The notes: a model not told the origin generated them from the sequence alone. A stretch of DNA of 64,000 nucleotides from Phytopseudomonas dryadis (GCF_004327355.1 NZ_QJUM01000021.1:47084-111083), one strand, 5' to 3'. Positions 36,299 to 45,241 are shown, numbered from the stretch's first letter. Translations and numbers: made by a program.

Positions 36299-36363
36299 CA
36301 TGGCAGCGAGCGAACCCTGGCGCCGCGCCGTGGCCCAACGAGGGTCGTCTACAGGAGTACAGC

Positions 36364-37260
36364 ATGAGCACCACCAACGAACGCATCCAACTGGGCGAGC
36401 TGGTCTGCTGGCGCATTCGCCACGCCGGGGCCGAATTGCTGGTGAGCGAGCAGGGCGCGCAGATCCTGCGTTACCAGCCGGCCGGGCAACAGCCGCTGAT
36501 CTGGCTCAGCGAGCAGGCCGCCTATCAGGCCGGGCAAAGCGTACGCGGCGGGGTGCCGGTGTGCTGGCCCTGGTTCGGCGACCTGCAGCGCAACCCGGAG
36601 GCGATCCGCGACAGCCATATGCGCCCGGAAAACGCGCCGGCCCATGGCCTGGTACGCAACTGCGCCTGGCAGTTGCTCGGCCTGGACACCCGGGAAGACG
36701 GCATACGGCTGTCCTTTGGCTTCGACACCGCCGAGCAGCCCTTCGCCGAGTGGCCGTTCGCCGCCGAACTGCAGCTCGACATCCACCTGGGCGAGCGCCT
36801 GTCGCTGAGCCTGAGCACACGCAACCTCGGCGATACGCAGCTGCCGCTCAGCCAGGCGCTGCACAGCTACTTCGCCGTCAGCGACATCCGCCAAGTGCAG
36901 GTCGAAGGCTTGGACGCCTGTCGCTACATCGACACCCTGGAGGACTGGCAAGCGCGCCAGCAGCGCGGCAGCCTGGCCTTCACCGGCGAGACCGACCGCA
37001 TCTACCTGGACACGCCGGCGCAGTTGAGCATCGTCGATCCCCAGTGGAAGCGCCGTATCCTCATGCGCAGCGAAGGCTCGCATTCGGCGGTGGTATGGAA
37101 CCCCTGGACCGACAAGGCCAGGCGTCTCTCGCAGTTCGCCGATGATGCCTGGCAGGGCATGCTCTGCATCGAACACGCCAACGTGCTCGATGATGCGCTC
37201 ATGCTGGCCCCGGACGCCGAATACCGGCTCGCGGTTTCGCTCTGGACACAAACGCTGTAG
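36364..37260 (+). CDS. D-hexose-6-phosphate mutarotase (YeaD-like, aldose-1-epimerase fold)
   Basis: 298 residues. Seen: GARxLRY-type start (GAQILRYQPAGQQPLIWLS), RGGVPVCWPWFGD, APAHGLVRNCAWQL with the catalytic His, QALHSYFAVSD with a second His, and SAVVWNPWTDKA. Equilibrates anomers of hexose-6-phosphates. AGGAG site upstream. Confidence 0.92.
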   Translation: MSTTNERIQLGELVCWRIRHAGAELLVSEQGAQILRYQPAGQQPLIWLSEQAAYQAGQSVRGGVPVCWPWFGDLQRNPEAIRDSHMRPENAPAHGLVRNCAWQLLGLDTREDGIRLSFGFDTAEQPFAEWPFAAELQLDIHLGERLSLSLSTRNLGDTQLPLSQALHSYFAVSDIRQVQVEGLDACRYIDTLEDWQARQQRGSLAFTGETDRIYLDTPAQLSIVDPQWKRRILMRSEGSHSAVVWNPWTDKARRLSQFADDAWQGMLCIEHANVLDDALMLAPDAEYRLAVSLWTQTL

Positions 37261-37354
37261 AGAACGCCGCCAAGGCGTCAGGGCAGTCCGTTCGCGTCAG
37301 CGGCCCCGCAGCCTGATAAACTGCCGCGATGCACGCCCTCCACCGGATACCCCG

Positions 37355-37999
37355 ATGCAAGCAAAGAACCCTGTCATCGGCCTGTGTCAGCAAGCCACCT
37401 TTCTGATCAGTGCCGCCAAGGTCGACCAGTGTCCCGACGACCAGGGCCACGAAGTGGCCTTCGCCGGGCGCTCCAACGCCGGCAAGTCCAGCGCGTTGAA
37501 CACCCTGACCCACGCCAGCCTGGCACGCACCTCGAAAACCCCGGGGCGCACCCAGTTGCTCAACTTCTTCCGCCTGGATGACCAGCGCCGCCTGGTCGAC
37601 CTGCCCGGCTACGGCTACGCCAAGGTGCCGATCCCGCTCAAGCTGCACTGGCAGAAACACCTGGAAGCCTACCTGGGCAGCCGGGAAAGCCTGCGCGGCC
37701 TGATCCTGATGATGGACATCCGCCATCCGCTGACCGAGTTCGACCGCCTGATGCTGGACTGGTCCGGCGCCAGCGGCATGCCCATGCACATTCTCCTGAC
37801 CAAGGCCGACAAACTGGCCTTCGGCGCCGCGAAGAATGCCTTGTTGAAAGTGCAGCAGGAGATCCGCAAGGGCTGGGGCGACCACGTCAGCATCCAGCTG
37901 TTCTCGGCGCCCAAGCGCCAGGGCGTCGAAGAAGCCCAGGCCGTGCTGGGGCAGTGGCTGGGCCTGCTCGGGGAAGAAGAGGACGAGCCCGCTTCGTAG
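37355..37999 (+). CDS. engB: Ribosome biogenesis GTPase EngB (YsxC/YihA)
   Basis: 214 residues from MQAKNPVIGLCQQATF. GTPase motifs: G1 GRSNAGKSS, G2 Thr in KTPGRTQLLNFF, G3 DLPGYGYAK, G4 TKAD. Needed for 50S assembly. The TAG stop (37997-37999) is made by the first bases of a GTAGCC repeat. As in E. coli (yihA-spf-polA), a small RNA gene and polA lie next. Confidence 0.95.
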   Translation: MQAKNPVIGLCQQATFLISAAKVDQCPDDQGHEVAFAGRSNAGKSSALNTLTHASLARTSKTPGRTQLLNFFRLDDQRRLVDLPGYGYAKVPIPLKLHWQKHLEAYLGSRESLRGLILMMDIRHPLTEFDRLMLDWSGASGMPMHILLTKADKLAFGAAKNALLKVQQEIRKGWGDHVSIQLFSAPKRQGVEEAQAVLGQWLGLLGEEEDEPAS

Positions 38000-38082
38000 C
38001 CCGTGGTTGAGCGCAGCGATACCCGGGTGGTCATTGAGCTTAGGAATGGCCCTGGGTTTCGCTGCGCTCAACGCCAGGCTAC
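37996..38082. repeat. GTAGCC-type REP doublet at the end of engB
   Basis: GTAGCCCGTGGTTGAGCGCA...and an inverted partner ending TCAACGCCAGGCTAC. Its first bases encode the engB stop. Confidence 0.82.
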
Positions 38083-38136
38083 GGAACTTCGCTTAACGCC
38101 AGACCACCGGGGCAGGGCTGGCACTTTTCTGCGGGC

Positions 38137-38268
38137 AAAAAAAACCCCGAGCTTCATATGGGGAGGGAGAAGATCGGGGTTTAAGGGTCTGAACCGCTAG
38201 GGCGGGGCTCAGATGTCTGCCAACACTTAACACAACAAAGGAGCATCGAAAGGCTTTATGGGCCATTC
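38137..38268 (-). ncRNA. ersA: ErsA-type small regulatory RNA
   Basis: Predicted from structure and position. On the minus strand an AlgU-like promoter (38275-38302) is followed by about 132 nt ending in a Rho-independent terminator: stem AAACCCCGA / TCGGGGTTT, inner CTTC/GAAG pairs, a C-rich loop CTCCCTCCCC, and eight T (38144-38137). P. aeruginosa ErsA has about this length, the same engB-polA location and sigma-22 control, and is known to repress algC. The exact 5' end is estimated from the promoter spacing. Confidence 0.82.
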
Positions 38269-38274
38269 ATAAAC

Positions 38275-38302
38275 TCTGACCAGACGGACAGAAGCAAAGT
38301 TC
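38275..38302 (-). promoter_or_regulatory. AlgU (sigma-22) type promoter of ersA
   Basis: GAACTT (complement of 38297-38302), 17-nt spacer, TCAGA (complement of 38275-38279). The -35 is a perfect match to the AlgU/RpoE consensus; the -10 differs by one from TCTGA. Confidence 0.72.
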
Positions 38303-38374
38303 AGCCGTCCTTAGATTCCTTTGTTAGGACTTGATAATCATTAAGGCCCATAAGACCTAAACGAGACGCATGTC

Positions 38375-41170
38375 TCAATGTGCCTCGTCCCAGTTATCGC
38401 CAACCCCCACCTCGACCAGCAGTGGCACATCCAGCTCGGCGGCACTGCCCATCAGCGGCCGGATCCGCTCACGCACCTGCTCGACCAGATCCTCGCGCAC
38501 TTCCAGCACCAGTTCATCGTGTACCTGCAGAATGACCTTGGCATCGATCCCCGACTCGCTCAGCCAGCTGTCCACCGCGACCATGGCGCGTTTCATGATG
38601 TCGGCAGCGGTGCCCTGCATCGGCGCGTTGATCGCCGTGCGCTCGGCGCCCTTGCGCATGGCCTGGTTCTTGGCGTTGATCTCCGGCAGGTACAGGCGCC
38701 GGCCGAACAGAGTCTCCACGAAGCCCTGCTGCGCCGCCTGCTCACGGGTGCGCTCCATATAGGCCAGCACCCCGGGGTAACGGGCGAAGTAACGGTCGAT
38801 ATACGCCTGCGACTGCTTGCGGTCGACGCCGATCTGCTTGGCCAGGCCGAAAGCGCTCATGCCATAGATCAAACCGAAGTTGATGGCCTTGGCGCGGCGC
38901 CGTTGCTCGTGGGTCACCTCTTCCAGTTCCACGCCCATGACCTCGGCGGCCGTGGCGCGGTGCACGTCGCGATCGTGGCGGAAGGCTTCCAGCAGGCCTT
39001 CGTCCTGGGCCAGGTGGGCCATGATGCGCAACTCGATCTGCGAATAGTCCGCCGCCAGCAGCTTGTAGCCCCTGGGGGCGACGAAGGCCTGGCGGATGCG
39101 CCGGCCCTCGGCGCTGCGAATGGGGATGTTCTGCAGGTTCGGGTCGCTGGAGGACAGGCGCCCGGTGGCCGTCACCGCCTGGTGGTAGGAGGTGTGGATG
39201 CGCCCGGTGCGCGGGTTGATCTGTTCCGGCAGGCGGTCGGTGTAGGTGCTCTTGAGCTTGCTCAGGCTACGGTACTGCATCAGCACCTTGGGCAGCTCGA
39301 AGTCCTGTTCGGCCAGTTCGGCCAGTACCGCTTCGGCGGTCGACGCCTGGCCCTTGGCGGTCTTGCTGATCACCGGCAGGCCGAGTTTCTCGTAGAGGAT
39401 CGCGCCGAGCTGCTTGGGCGAGCCGAGGTTGAATTCCTCGCCGGCGATATCGAAGGCCTGGCGCTCCAGCGCCACCAGCTTTTCGCCGAGCTCCTGGCTG
39501 TGCTCGCCGAGCAGCTTGGCGTCGACCAGCGCGCCCTGGCGTTCGATGCGCGCCAGCACCGGCACCAGGGGCATCTCGATCTCGCGCAGCACCCTGGCCA
39601 GGCTCGGTTCGGCCTCCAGCCGCGCCCACAGGTGCTGGTGCAGAGCCAGGGTCACGTCGGCATCCTCGGCGGCGTAGGGGCCGGCCTGTTCCAGGGCGAT
39701 CTGGTCGAAGGTCAGCTGCTTGGCGCCCTTGCCGGCGATGTCCTCGAAGCGGATGGTGCTGTGGCCCAGGTACTTGAGCGCCAGGCTGTCCATGTCATGC
39801 CGGGTCGCCGTCGAGTCCAGCACATAGGATTCGAGCATGGTGTCGAAGGCCACGCCCTGCACGGCGATGGGCGTCGGGGCGTTGGCCAGCACGTTGATGT
39901 CGTACTTGGCGTGCTGGCCGACCTTGGCCTTGGCCGGATCTTCGAGGATCGGCTTGAGCGCGCGCAGCACCGCATCGCGATCCAGCTGTTGCGGCACGCC
40001 CATATAGGAATGGCTCACCGGCACGTAGGCCGCCTCCCCGGCCTTCACCGCGAACGACAGGCCGACCAGCTGCGCCTGCTGGGCATCGACGCTGGTGGTT
40101 TCGGTGTCGAAGGCGATCAGCTCGGCCTGCTGCAGCTGTTCCAGCAGCGCATCGAAGTCGGCCTGCTCCAGCACGGTCCGGTAGTGGCCCCCCGTTGGCG
40201 TCTCGATCGGCTCATCGGCGGGGCTCTCGGCGACCGGGGCGAACAGATCGTCGGCAGACGCGGCCTTGCTGGCCTTGGCCGCGGCCGCCTTGTTCTGGCG
40301 CAGCAGTTCGTCCAGCCAGCCCTTGAATTCGAGCTCCTCGTACAGCGCGATCAGCGCCGGCACGTCGGGCTCGCCGGGTTGCAGCCCGGCGCAATCGAGA
40401 TCCAGCGGCACATCCAGCTTGATGGTCGCCAGCTGATAGGACAGGTAGGCCATCTCGCGGTGTTCCTCGAGCTTGGCCGGCAGGGTCTTGGCGCCGCGAA
40501 TCGGCAGGGCGGGCACCTTGTCCAGATTGGCGTAGAGCACATCGAGGCCCCCGCCGACGCCGACCAGCAGGCCCAGCGCGGTCTTCTCGCCGACACCGGG
40601 CACGCCGGGAATGTTGTCGACCTTGTCGCCCATCAGCGCCAGGTAATCGATGATCAGCTCAGGGCCGACACCGAATTTCGCTTTCACGCCATCGATGTCA
40701 TAAACGCTACCGGTCATGGTGTTGACCAGCGTAACGTGCGGGCAGACCAGTTGCGCCATGTCCTTGTCGCCGGTGGAGATCACCACGTCGCGGCCATCGG
40801 CGGCGCTTTGCCGGGCCAGGGTGCCGATCACGTCGTCGGCCTCGACGCCCTCGATGCACAGCAACGGCAGGCCGAGGGCGCGCACGCTGGCGTGCAGCGG
40901 CTCGACCTGTACCCGCAGTTCGTCGGGCATGGCGGGACGGTTGGCCTTGTACTCGGCGAACAGTTCGTCGCGGAAGGTACCGCCCTTGGCATCGAAGACC
41001 ACGGCGAAGGGGCTGTCCGGGTATTGCTTGCGCAGGCTCTTGAGCATGTTCAGCACGCCCTTCACCGCCCCTGTGGGCAGGCCCCTGGACGTGGTCAGCG
41101 GCGGCAGGGCATGGAAGGCGCGGTACAGGTAAGAAGAACCGTCGACCAGAACGAGGGGGGCTTGGCTCAT
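38375..41170 (-). CDS. polA: DNA polymerase I
   Basis: 931 residues from MSQAPLVLVDGSSYLYRAFH. Repair and Okazaki-fragment processing. 5' nuclease domain (about 1-300, DGSSYLYRAFHA, GEKTALGLL), 3'-5' exonuclease with IAFDTETTSVDAQ and KYDINVL, and polymerase A motif ADYSQIELRIMAHLAQDE, RRRAKAINFGLIYGMSAFGL and LQVHDELVLEV. Upstream in-frame codons run into a repeat element and are not PolA-like. Its 3' end is 72 nt before the ersA promoter. Confidence 0.97.
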   Translation of the reverse strand: MSQAPLVLVDGSSYLYRAFHALPPLTTSRGLPTGAVKGVLNMLKSLRKQYPDSPFAVVFDAKGGTFRDELFAEYKANRPAMPDELRVQVEPLHASVRALGLPLLCIEGVEADDVIGTLARQSAADGRDVVISTGDKDMAQLVCPHVTLVNTMTGSVYDIDGVKAKFGVGPELIIDYLALMGDKVDNIPGVPGVGEKTALGLLVGVGGGLDVLYANLDKVPALPIRGAKTLPAKLEEHREMAYLSYQLATIKLDVPLDLDCAGLQPGEPDVPALIALYEELEFKGWLDELLRQNKAAAAKASKAASADDLFAPVAESPADEPIETPTGGHYRTVLEQADFDALLEQLQQAELIAFDTETTSVDAQQAQLVGLSFAVKAGEAAYVPVSHSYMGVPQQLDRDAVLRALKPILEDPAKAKVGQHAKYDINVLANAPTPIAVQGVAFDTMLESYVLDSTATRHDMDSLALKYLGHSTIRFEDIAGKGAKQLTFDQIALEQAGPYAAEDADVTLALHQHLWARLEAEPSLARVLREIEMPLVPVLARIERQGALVDAKLLGEHSQELGEKLVALERQAFDIAGEEFNLGSPKQLGAILYEKLGLPVISKTAKGQASTAEAVLAELAEQDFELPKVLMQYRSLSKLKSTYTDRLPEQINPRTGRIHTSYHQAVTATGRLSSSDPNLQNIPIRSAEGRRIRQAFVAPRGYKLLAADYSQIELRIMAHLAQDEGLLEAFRHDRDVHRATAAEVMGVELEEVTHEQRRRAKAINFGLIYGMSAFGLAKQIGVDRKQSQAYIDRYFARYPGVLAYMERTREQAAQQGFVETLFGRRLYLPEINAKNQAMRKGAERTAINAPMQGTAADIMKRAMVAVDSWLSESGIDAKVILQVHDELVLEVREDLVEQVRERIRPLMGSAAELDVPLLVEVGVGDNWDEAH

Positions 41171-41211
41171 GAGCGTGATCAACCTTTTCGGCGGAGGGCG
41201 GCGCCAGCAGA

Positions 41212-41342
41212 CCGTTGAAAACCTGGGCGAGGCCGGCATGACATGGCGAAAATGACCGAAAAAGCGCAGTTTATGCGCTGTAAATGAGCATTTTCGGCCA
41301 TGTTCAACGCCGACTTGCCGAAGCAGGTAGTTTTTCAACAGC
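41212..41342. repeat. CCGTTGAAAA-type palindromic element, copy 1
   Basis: 131 bp filling most of the 217-bp polA/DUF2782 divergent gap. Ends CCGTTGAAAACCT and (complement) CTGTTGAAAAACTACCT. Shares the core AGTTTATGCGCTGTAAATGA (about 41269) with the copy at 47266-47480, where it reads AGTTTACGCGTTGTAAATGA. Confidence 0.72.
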
Positions 41343-41387
41343 CTGATAGAATGGGCGCACCATTGATATCAAAGGGACAAGGTTACC

Positions 41388-41672
41388 ATGGGTACATTCA
41401 ATCGCTTGATCTTGCTCGGCGTGCTGGTCGCTCTGCCATTCGTTGCCCAGGCCGACGATGCGCCGTCGGCGGATCCGGACGTCACCATTCGCCAGGACGG
41501 CGACCGTACCGTGGAGGAGTACCGGGTCAACGGTTTTCTCTACGCCATCAAAGTCACGCCCAAGGGCGGCAAACCCTATTTCCTGGTACGCGCCGACGGC
41601 AGCGACGGCAATTTCGTCCGTTCGGATGAGCCGGACATGCTGATTCCGTCCTGGGAAATCTTCCGTTGGTAA
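41388..41672 (+). CDS. DUF2782 domain protein
   Basis: 94 residues with a signal peptide (about 1-22, ending AQA). Mature part DPDVTIRQDGDRTVEEYRVNG...YAIKVTPKGGKPYFLV, the DUF2782 family of small periplasmic proteins. Function unknown. Starts the unit with thrB, 12 nt downstream; divergent from polA. Confidence 0.9.
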   Translation: MGTFNRLILLGVLVALPFVAQADDAPSADPDVTIRQDGDRTVEEYRVNGFLYAIKVTPKGGKPYFLVRADGSDGNFVRSDEPDMLIPSWEIFRW

Positions 41673-41684
41673 GGCAGTCCTGAT

Positions 41685-42635
41685 ATGTCGGTGTTCACCC
41701 CGCTGCAACGTCCGCAACTGGACGCTTTTCTCGCGCCTTACGAACTCGGGCGCCTGCTCGATTTCCAGGGCATCGCCGCCGGCAGCGAGAACAGCAACTT
41801 CTTCGTCAGCCTGGAACAGGGCGAGTTCGTCCTCACCCTGATCGAGCGCGGGCCGAGCGCCGACCTGCCGTTCTTCATCGAACTGCTCGACGTGCTGCAC
41901 GAGGCCGGCCTGCCGGTGCCCTATGCCCTGCGCACCCGTACCGGCGAGGCGCTGCGCAGCCTGGCCGACAAGCCGGCGCTGTTGCAGCCGCGCCTGAGCG
42001 GCAAGCACATCAGCCAGGTGAACGCCCACCATTGCCAGGAAATCGGCAGCCTGCTGGCGCGCATTCACCTGGCGACCCGCGAGCAGCCCTTGCTGCGCAA
42101 GAGCGACCGCGGCCTGGAGTGGATGCTGCAGGAGGGGCCGCCACTGGCAAGCCGCCAGACGCCGGCCAACGGCGCCCTGCTGAGCGCGGCAGTGGAGGAA
42201 GTCGGCGCACTGCGGGCGCGCATCCGCGCACTGCCCATCGCCAACCTGCATGCCGACCTGTTCCGCGACAACTGCCTGTTCGACGGCCCGCACCTGAGCG
42301 GGGTGATCGACTTCTACAACGCCTGTTCGGGGCCCATGCTCTATGACCTGGCGATCGCCGTGAACGACTGGTGCTCGGACGAGCAGGGCCGCCTCGACGG
42401 CGCCCGGGCACGGGCGCTGCTCGGCGCCTACGCGGCATTGCGCCCGTTCAGCGCCAATGAGGCCGAGCTGTGGCCGGCGATGCTGCGCATCGCCTGTCTG
42501 CGCTTCTGGTTATCGCGACTGATCGCCGCCGAGGCGTTCGCCGGCCAGGCCGTGCTGATTCACGATCCCGAGGAATTCCAGCGCCGCCTGGCACAGCGCC
42601 AGCAGGTCGACCAGCCGCTGCCGCTGGCGCTGTAG
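41685..42635 (+). CDS. thrB: Homoserine kinase, type II (ThrB)
   Basis: 316 residues of the choline-kinase-like (APH fold) homoserine kinase used by Pseudomonas, not the GHMP type. Seen: GSENSNFFV, the catalytic loop NLHADLFRDNCLFDG and metal-binding GVIDFYNACSGPMLYDLAIA. Makes O-phosphohomoserine for threonine. Confidence 0.95.
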   Translation: MSVFTPLQRPQLDAFLAPYELGRLLDFQGIAAGSENSNFFVSLEQGEFVLTLIERGPSADLPFFIELLDVLHEAGLPVPYALRTRTGEALRSLADKPALLQPRLSGKHISQVNAHHCQEIGSLLARIHLATREQPLLRKSDRGLEWMLQEGPPLASRQTPANGALLSAAVEEVGALRARIRALPIANLHADLFRDNCLFDGPHLSGVIDFYNACSGPMLYDLAIAVNDWCSDEQGRLDGARARALLGAYAALRPFSANEAELWPAMLRIACLRFWLSRLIAAEAFAGQAVLIHDPEEFQRRLAQRQQVDQPLPLAL

Positions 42636-42743
42636 ACAGCAGGCCGATCCACGGCGCACGTCGCTGTGAACGCCTGGTTGCGTAGCCAATAGGCGGGCTC
42701 GTCACTGGCTCGATGGAATACGCTCTCCAGGCGTCAACCGGGT

Positions 42744-42833
42744 GTAGGAGCTGCGACCTCGCAGCGAATCGCGGCCGTACCGCGAGATAGCTGGATGCCC
42801 GCCATCGTATCGCCCCGGGGGCGGGGCTCCTAC
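42744..42833. repeat. GTAGGAGC palindromic repeat
   Basis: GTAGGAGCTGCGACCTCGCA at the left and GGCGGGGCTCCTAC at the right, in the convergent thrB-znuA gap. Shares its GTAGGAGC...CGACCTCG motif with the interior of the MITE-like elements but lacks their CTRATGCC ends. Confidence 0.65.
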
Positions 42834-42851
42834 GCTCGCAACACCACGGCC

Positions 42852-43817
42852 CTACAGCTTGCCCAGGCACTCGCTCAGGCCGTCGGCCAGGCCTTCCAGC
42901 AAGGCTTCGTACCCCGAGGCATCCACGGGCACCGCCGCGCCCATGGAGTCCAGCTCCGCCAAGGTCACCGGCAGACCGGCGGTCAGGGTCTCGGCCAGCC
43001 GCGGGCGCAGCGGCGGCTCGCTGAATACGCAGCTCGGCCCGCTGTTCTGCAGGCGCTCGCGCATCGCCGCCACATGACGGGCGCCCGGCTGCACCTCGCT
43101 GGCGACGCTGAACACCCCGGCGTGCCTGAGGCCATAGGCGGCCTCGAAATAGTCGAACGCCTCGTGGAAGACGAAGAAGGGCTTGTTCGCCAGTGGGGCG
43201 AGACGGCTTTGCAGACGCGGGTCGAGGCTCTCCAGGCGCTGGCCGAAGGCCTGCAGGTTGGCCTGGTAGCGCGCGGCATTGGCCGGATCCGCCTGGCTCA
43301 GATCGGCGGCCATGCGTGTCGCGATCACCCAGGCATTGGCCGGCAACAGCCACAGGTGGGCATCCAGGGTGCCCGGGCGGTGATCATGATCGTGCTCGTC
43401 GGCATGCTCATGCTCATGCTCATGCTCATGCTCATCGCCATGCTGCTCGCCGAAATGGCGCAGGGTCATGTCCGGCAAGTCCTGTACCGCCACGCTGGGC
43501 CTGTCGCGCCCGGCCAGCACGCGCACCATGAACCCTTCCAGGTCGGGCCCCACCCAGTACAGCAGGTCGACGTCCTGCACCCGACGCATGTCGGAAGGCC
43601 GCAGGGCGTAATGGTGCGGCGATGCGCCCGGCGGCAGAAGGACTTCCGGCTCGCCGACACCGGCCTGCACGGCGGCGGCGATCAACTGCAACGGCTTGAT
43701 GCTGGTGAGCACACGGACCTCGGCCTGGGCGCTCCCCAGCGTGGCCAAGCTCAGGCAAACAGACAGAATGATCGAGGACAGAGAACGGAAACGCGGCAAC
43801 ATGGGCAATGAATTCAT
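42852..43817 (-). CDS. znuA: Zinc ABC transporter periplasmic binding protein
   Basis: 321 residues from ATG at 43817 (another ATG at 43802; neither has a clear ribosome-binding site). Signal peptide up to about residue 32 (SAQA). Zinc ligands: His in GASPHHYALRPSD, His in DAHLWLLPANA, His in VFHEAFDYFE. A His/Glu/Asp-rich loop (GDEHEHEHEHEHADEHDHDH) precedes the second ligand; its codons include five exact CATGCT-type hexanucleotide repeats (43403-43432). Divergent from zur. Confidence 0.95.
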   Translation of the reverse strand: MNSLPMLPRFRSLSSIILSVCLSLATLGSAQAEVRVLTSIKPLQLIAAAVQAGVGEPEVLLPPGASPHHYALRPSDMRRVQDVDLLYWVGPDLEGFMVRVLAGRDRPSVAVQDLPDMTLRHFGEQHGDEHEHEHEHEHADEHDHDHRPGTLDAHLWLLPANAWVIATRMAADLSQADPANAARYQANLQAFGQRLESLDPRLQSRLAPLANKPFFVFHEAFDYFEAAYGLRHAGVFSVASEVQPGARHVAAMRERLQNSGPSCVFSEPPLRPRLAETLTAGLPVTLAELDSMGAAVPVDASGYEALLEGLADGLSECLGKL

Positions 43818-43829
43818 TCGGATGGCACA

Positions 43830-43852
43830 AAGGAGCAATAAAATAACATTTC
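43830..43852. promoter_or_regulatory. Weak Zur-like box next to znuA
   Basis: Right half ATAACATTTC (43843-43852) matches the Zur consensus arm exactly; the left half matches poorly. 13 bp upstream of the znuA ATG at 43817. Confidence 0.45.
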
Positions 43853-43898
43853 CTTCAGCAGACGTCCGCTCCATTGCGGCTTCTATCAACCCGCAGCA

Positions 43899-43921
43899 GA
43901 AGCGTAATAGAATAACGTCCT
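43899..43921. promoter_or_regulatory. Zur-like box next to zur
   Basis: GAAGCGTAATAGAATAACGT, roughly 15 of 22 positions of the gamma-proteobacterial Zur palindrome. 19 bp before the zur ATG, suggesting autoregulation of the zur-znuC-znuB operon. Confidence 0.6.
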
Positions 43922-43940
43922 ACGCTTCGAGGCTCCCGCC

Positions 43941-44441
43941 ATGTACAAACCCGTCAACGTCGAGACGCCCCTGGCCTCGCGTCCCCACGACCACTCCCAT
44001 TGTGTCAGCCATGCCCTGGCCGAAGCCGAGGCCATCTGCGCCCGCCAGGGCCTGCGCCTGACCGCCCTGCGCAAGCGCGTGCTGGAGCTGGTCTGGCAGA
44101 GCCACAAGCCACTGGGGGCCTATGACATTCTCGGCGTGCTCAGCGAAGAGGACGGCCGCCGTGCGGCGCCGCCGACCGTCTACCGCGCCCTGGATTTCCT
44201 CCTGGAAAACGGCCTGGTGCACCGCATCGCCTCGCTCAACGCCTTCGTCGGCTGCAGCCACCCGGAACACGCGCACCAGGGCCAGTTCCTGATCTGCCGC
44301 AAGTGCCACGCGGCGGTCGAGCTGGAGCAGCCGTCGATCAGCGACGCCATCGTCAGCAGCGCCAAGGGTGTCGGCTTCAACGTCGAAAGCCAGACCGTGG
44401 AAGTCGTCGGCCTGTGCGCGGGCTGCCAGGGCGGCCAATGA
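43941..44441 (+). CDS. zur: Zinc uptake regulator Zur
   Basis: 166 residues, Fur family. DNA-binding helix region LRKRVLELVWQSHKPLGAYDIL, PPTVYRALDFLLENGLVHRI, metal ligands in CSHPEHAHQGQFLICRKCHA and a C-terminal CAGC. Represses zinc uptake genes when zinc is ample. First gene of zur-znuC-znuB, overlapping znuC by 4 nt (ATGA). Confidence 0.95.
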   Translation: MYKPVNVETPLASRPHDHSHCVSHALAEAEAICARQGLRLTALRKRVLELVWQSHKPLGAYDILGVLSEEDGRRAAPPTVYRALDFLLENGLVHRIASLNAFVGCSHPEHAHQGQFLICRKCHAAVELEQPSISDAIVSSAKGVGFNVESQTVEVVGLCAGCQGGQ

Positions 44442-45241
44442 GCGACGCCCTGGTGCGCCTCGACGGCGTGAGCGTCGGCTTTGCCGGACAGACGGTGCTC
44501 GATGGCGTGCGCCTGACCATCCGCCCGGCCGAGATCGTCACCCTGATCGGCCCCAACGGCGCCGGCAAGACCACCCTGGTGCGCGCCGTGCTCGGCCTGC
44601 TCAGGCAGGACAGCGGCAGCGTCTGGCGCAAACCGCGGCTACGCATCGGCTACATGCCGCAAAAGCTGCACGTGGACCCCACCCTGCCGCTCAGCGTGCT
44701 GCGTTTCCTGCGCCTGGTCCCTGGCGTCGACCGCGTCCGGGCGCAGGCGGCGCTGGCCGAGGTCGGCGCCAGCCAGGTGATCGACAGCCCCCTGCAGAGC
44801 GTCTCCGGCGGCGAGCTGCAGCGGGTACTGCTGGCCCGCGCCCTGCTGCGCCAACCCGAACTGCTGGTGCTCGACGAGCCGGTGCAGGGCGTCGACGTGG
44901 CCGGCCAGGCCGAGCTGTACCGCCTGATCACCCGCCTGCGCGACCGCTATGGCTGCGGCGTGCTGATGGTCTCCCACGACCTGCACCTGGTGATGAGCAC
45001 CACCGACCAGGTGGTGTGCCTGAACCGCCACGTGTGCTGCTCGGGCCACCCGGAGCAGGTCAGCTTCGATCCGGCCTTCGTCGAGCTGTTCGGTCAGGAC
45101 GCGCAGAGCCTGGCGGTCTATCACCACCACCACGACCATGAGCACGACCTGCACGGCAGCGTGGTCAGCGAGGCGCCCGGCCTGACCATCAAGGGTCCGC
45201 TGCGCCCGCACGTACACGGAGATGGCTGCAAGCATGGCTGA
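44438..45241 (+). CDS. znuC: Zinc ABC transporter ATP-binding protein
   Basis: 267 residues. Walker A GPNGAGKTT, signature SVSGGELQRVLLARALL, Walker B LLVLDEPVQGVD, H-loop MVSHD. His-rich C-terminal tail (YHHHHDHEHD and HVHGDGCKHG), typical of ZnuC. Overlaps znuB by 8 nt. Confidence 0.96.
   Translation: MSDALVRLDGVSVGFAGQTVLDGVRLTIRPAEIVTLIGPNGAGKTTLVRAVLGLLRQDSGSVWRKPRLRIGYMPQKLHVDPTLPLSVLRFLRLVPGVDRVRAQAALAEVGASQVIDSPLQSVSGGELQRVLLARALLRQPELLVLDEPVQGVDVAGQAELYRLITRLRDRYGCGVLMVSHDLHLVMSTTDQVVCLNRHVCCSGHPEQVSFDPAFVELFGQDAQSLAVYHHHHDHEHDLHGSVVSEAPGLTIKGPLRPHVHGDGCKHG

Noticed and set aside
38378..41218. Very long open frame (over 900 codons) antisense to polA
   Set aside because: GC-rich coding DNA often leaves the opposite strand open. 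The translation is low-complexity (His/Gln/Gly/Arg-rich) without family motifs, and polA on the other strand is complete and canonical.
43403..43432. Short regular repeat considered as a non-coding array
   Set aside because: It is in frame inside znuA and encodes the His/Glu loop.
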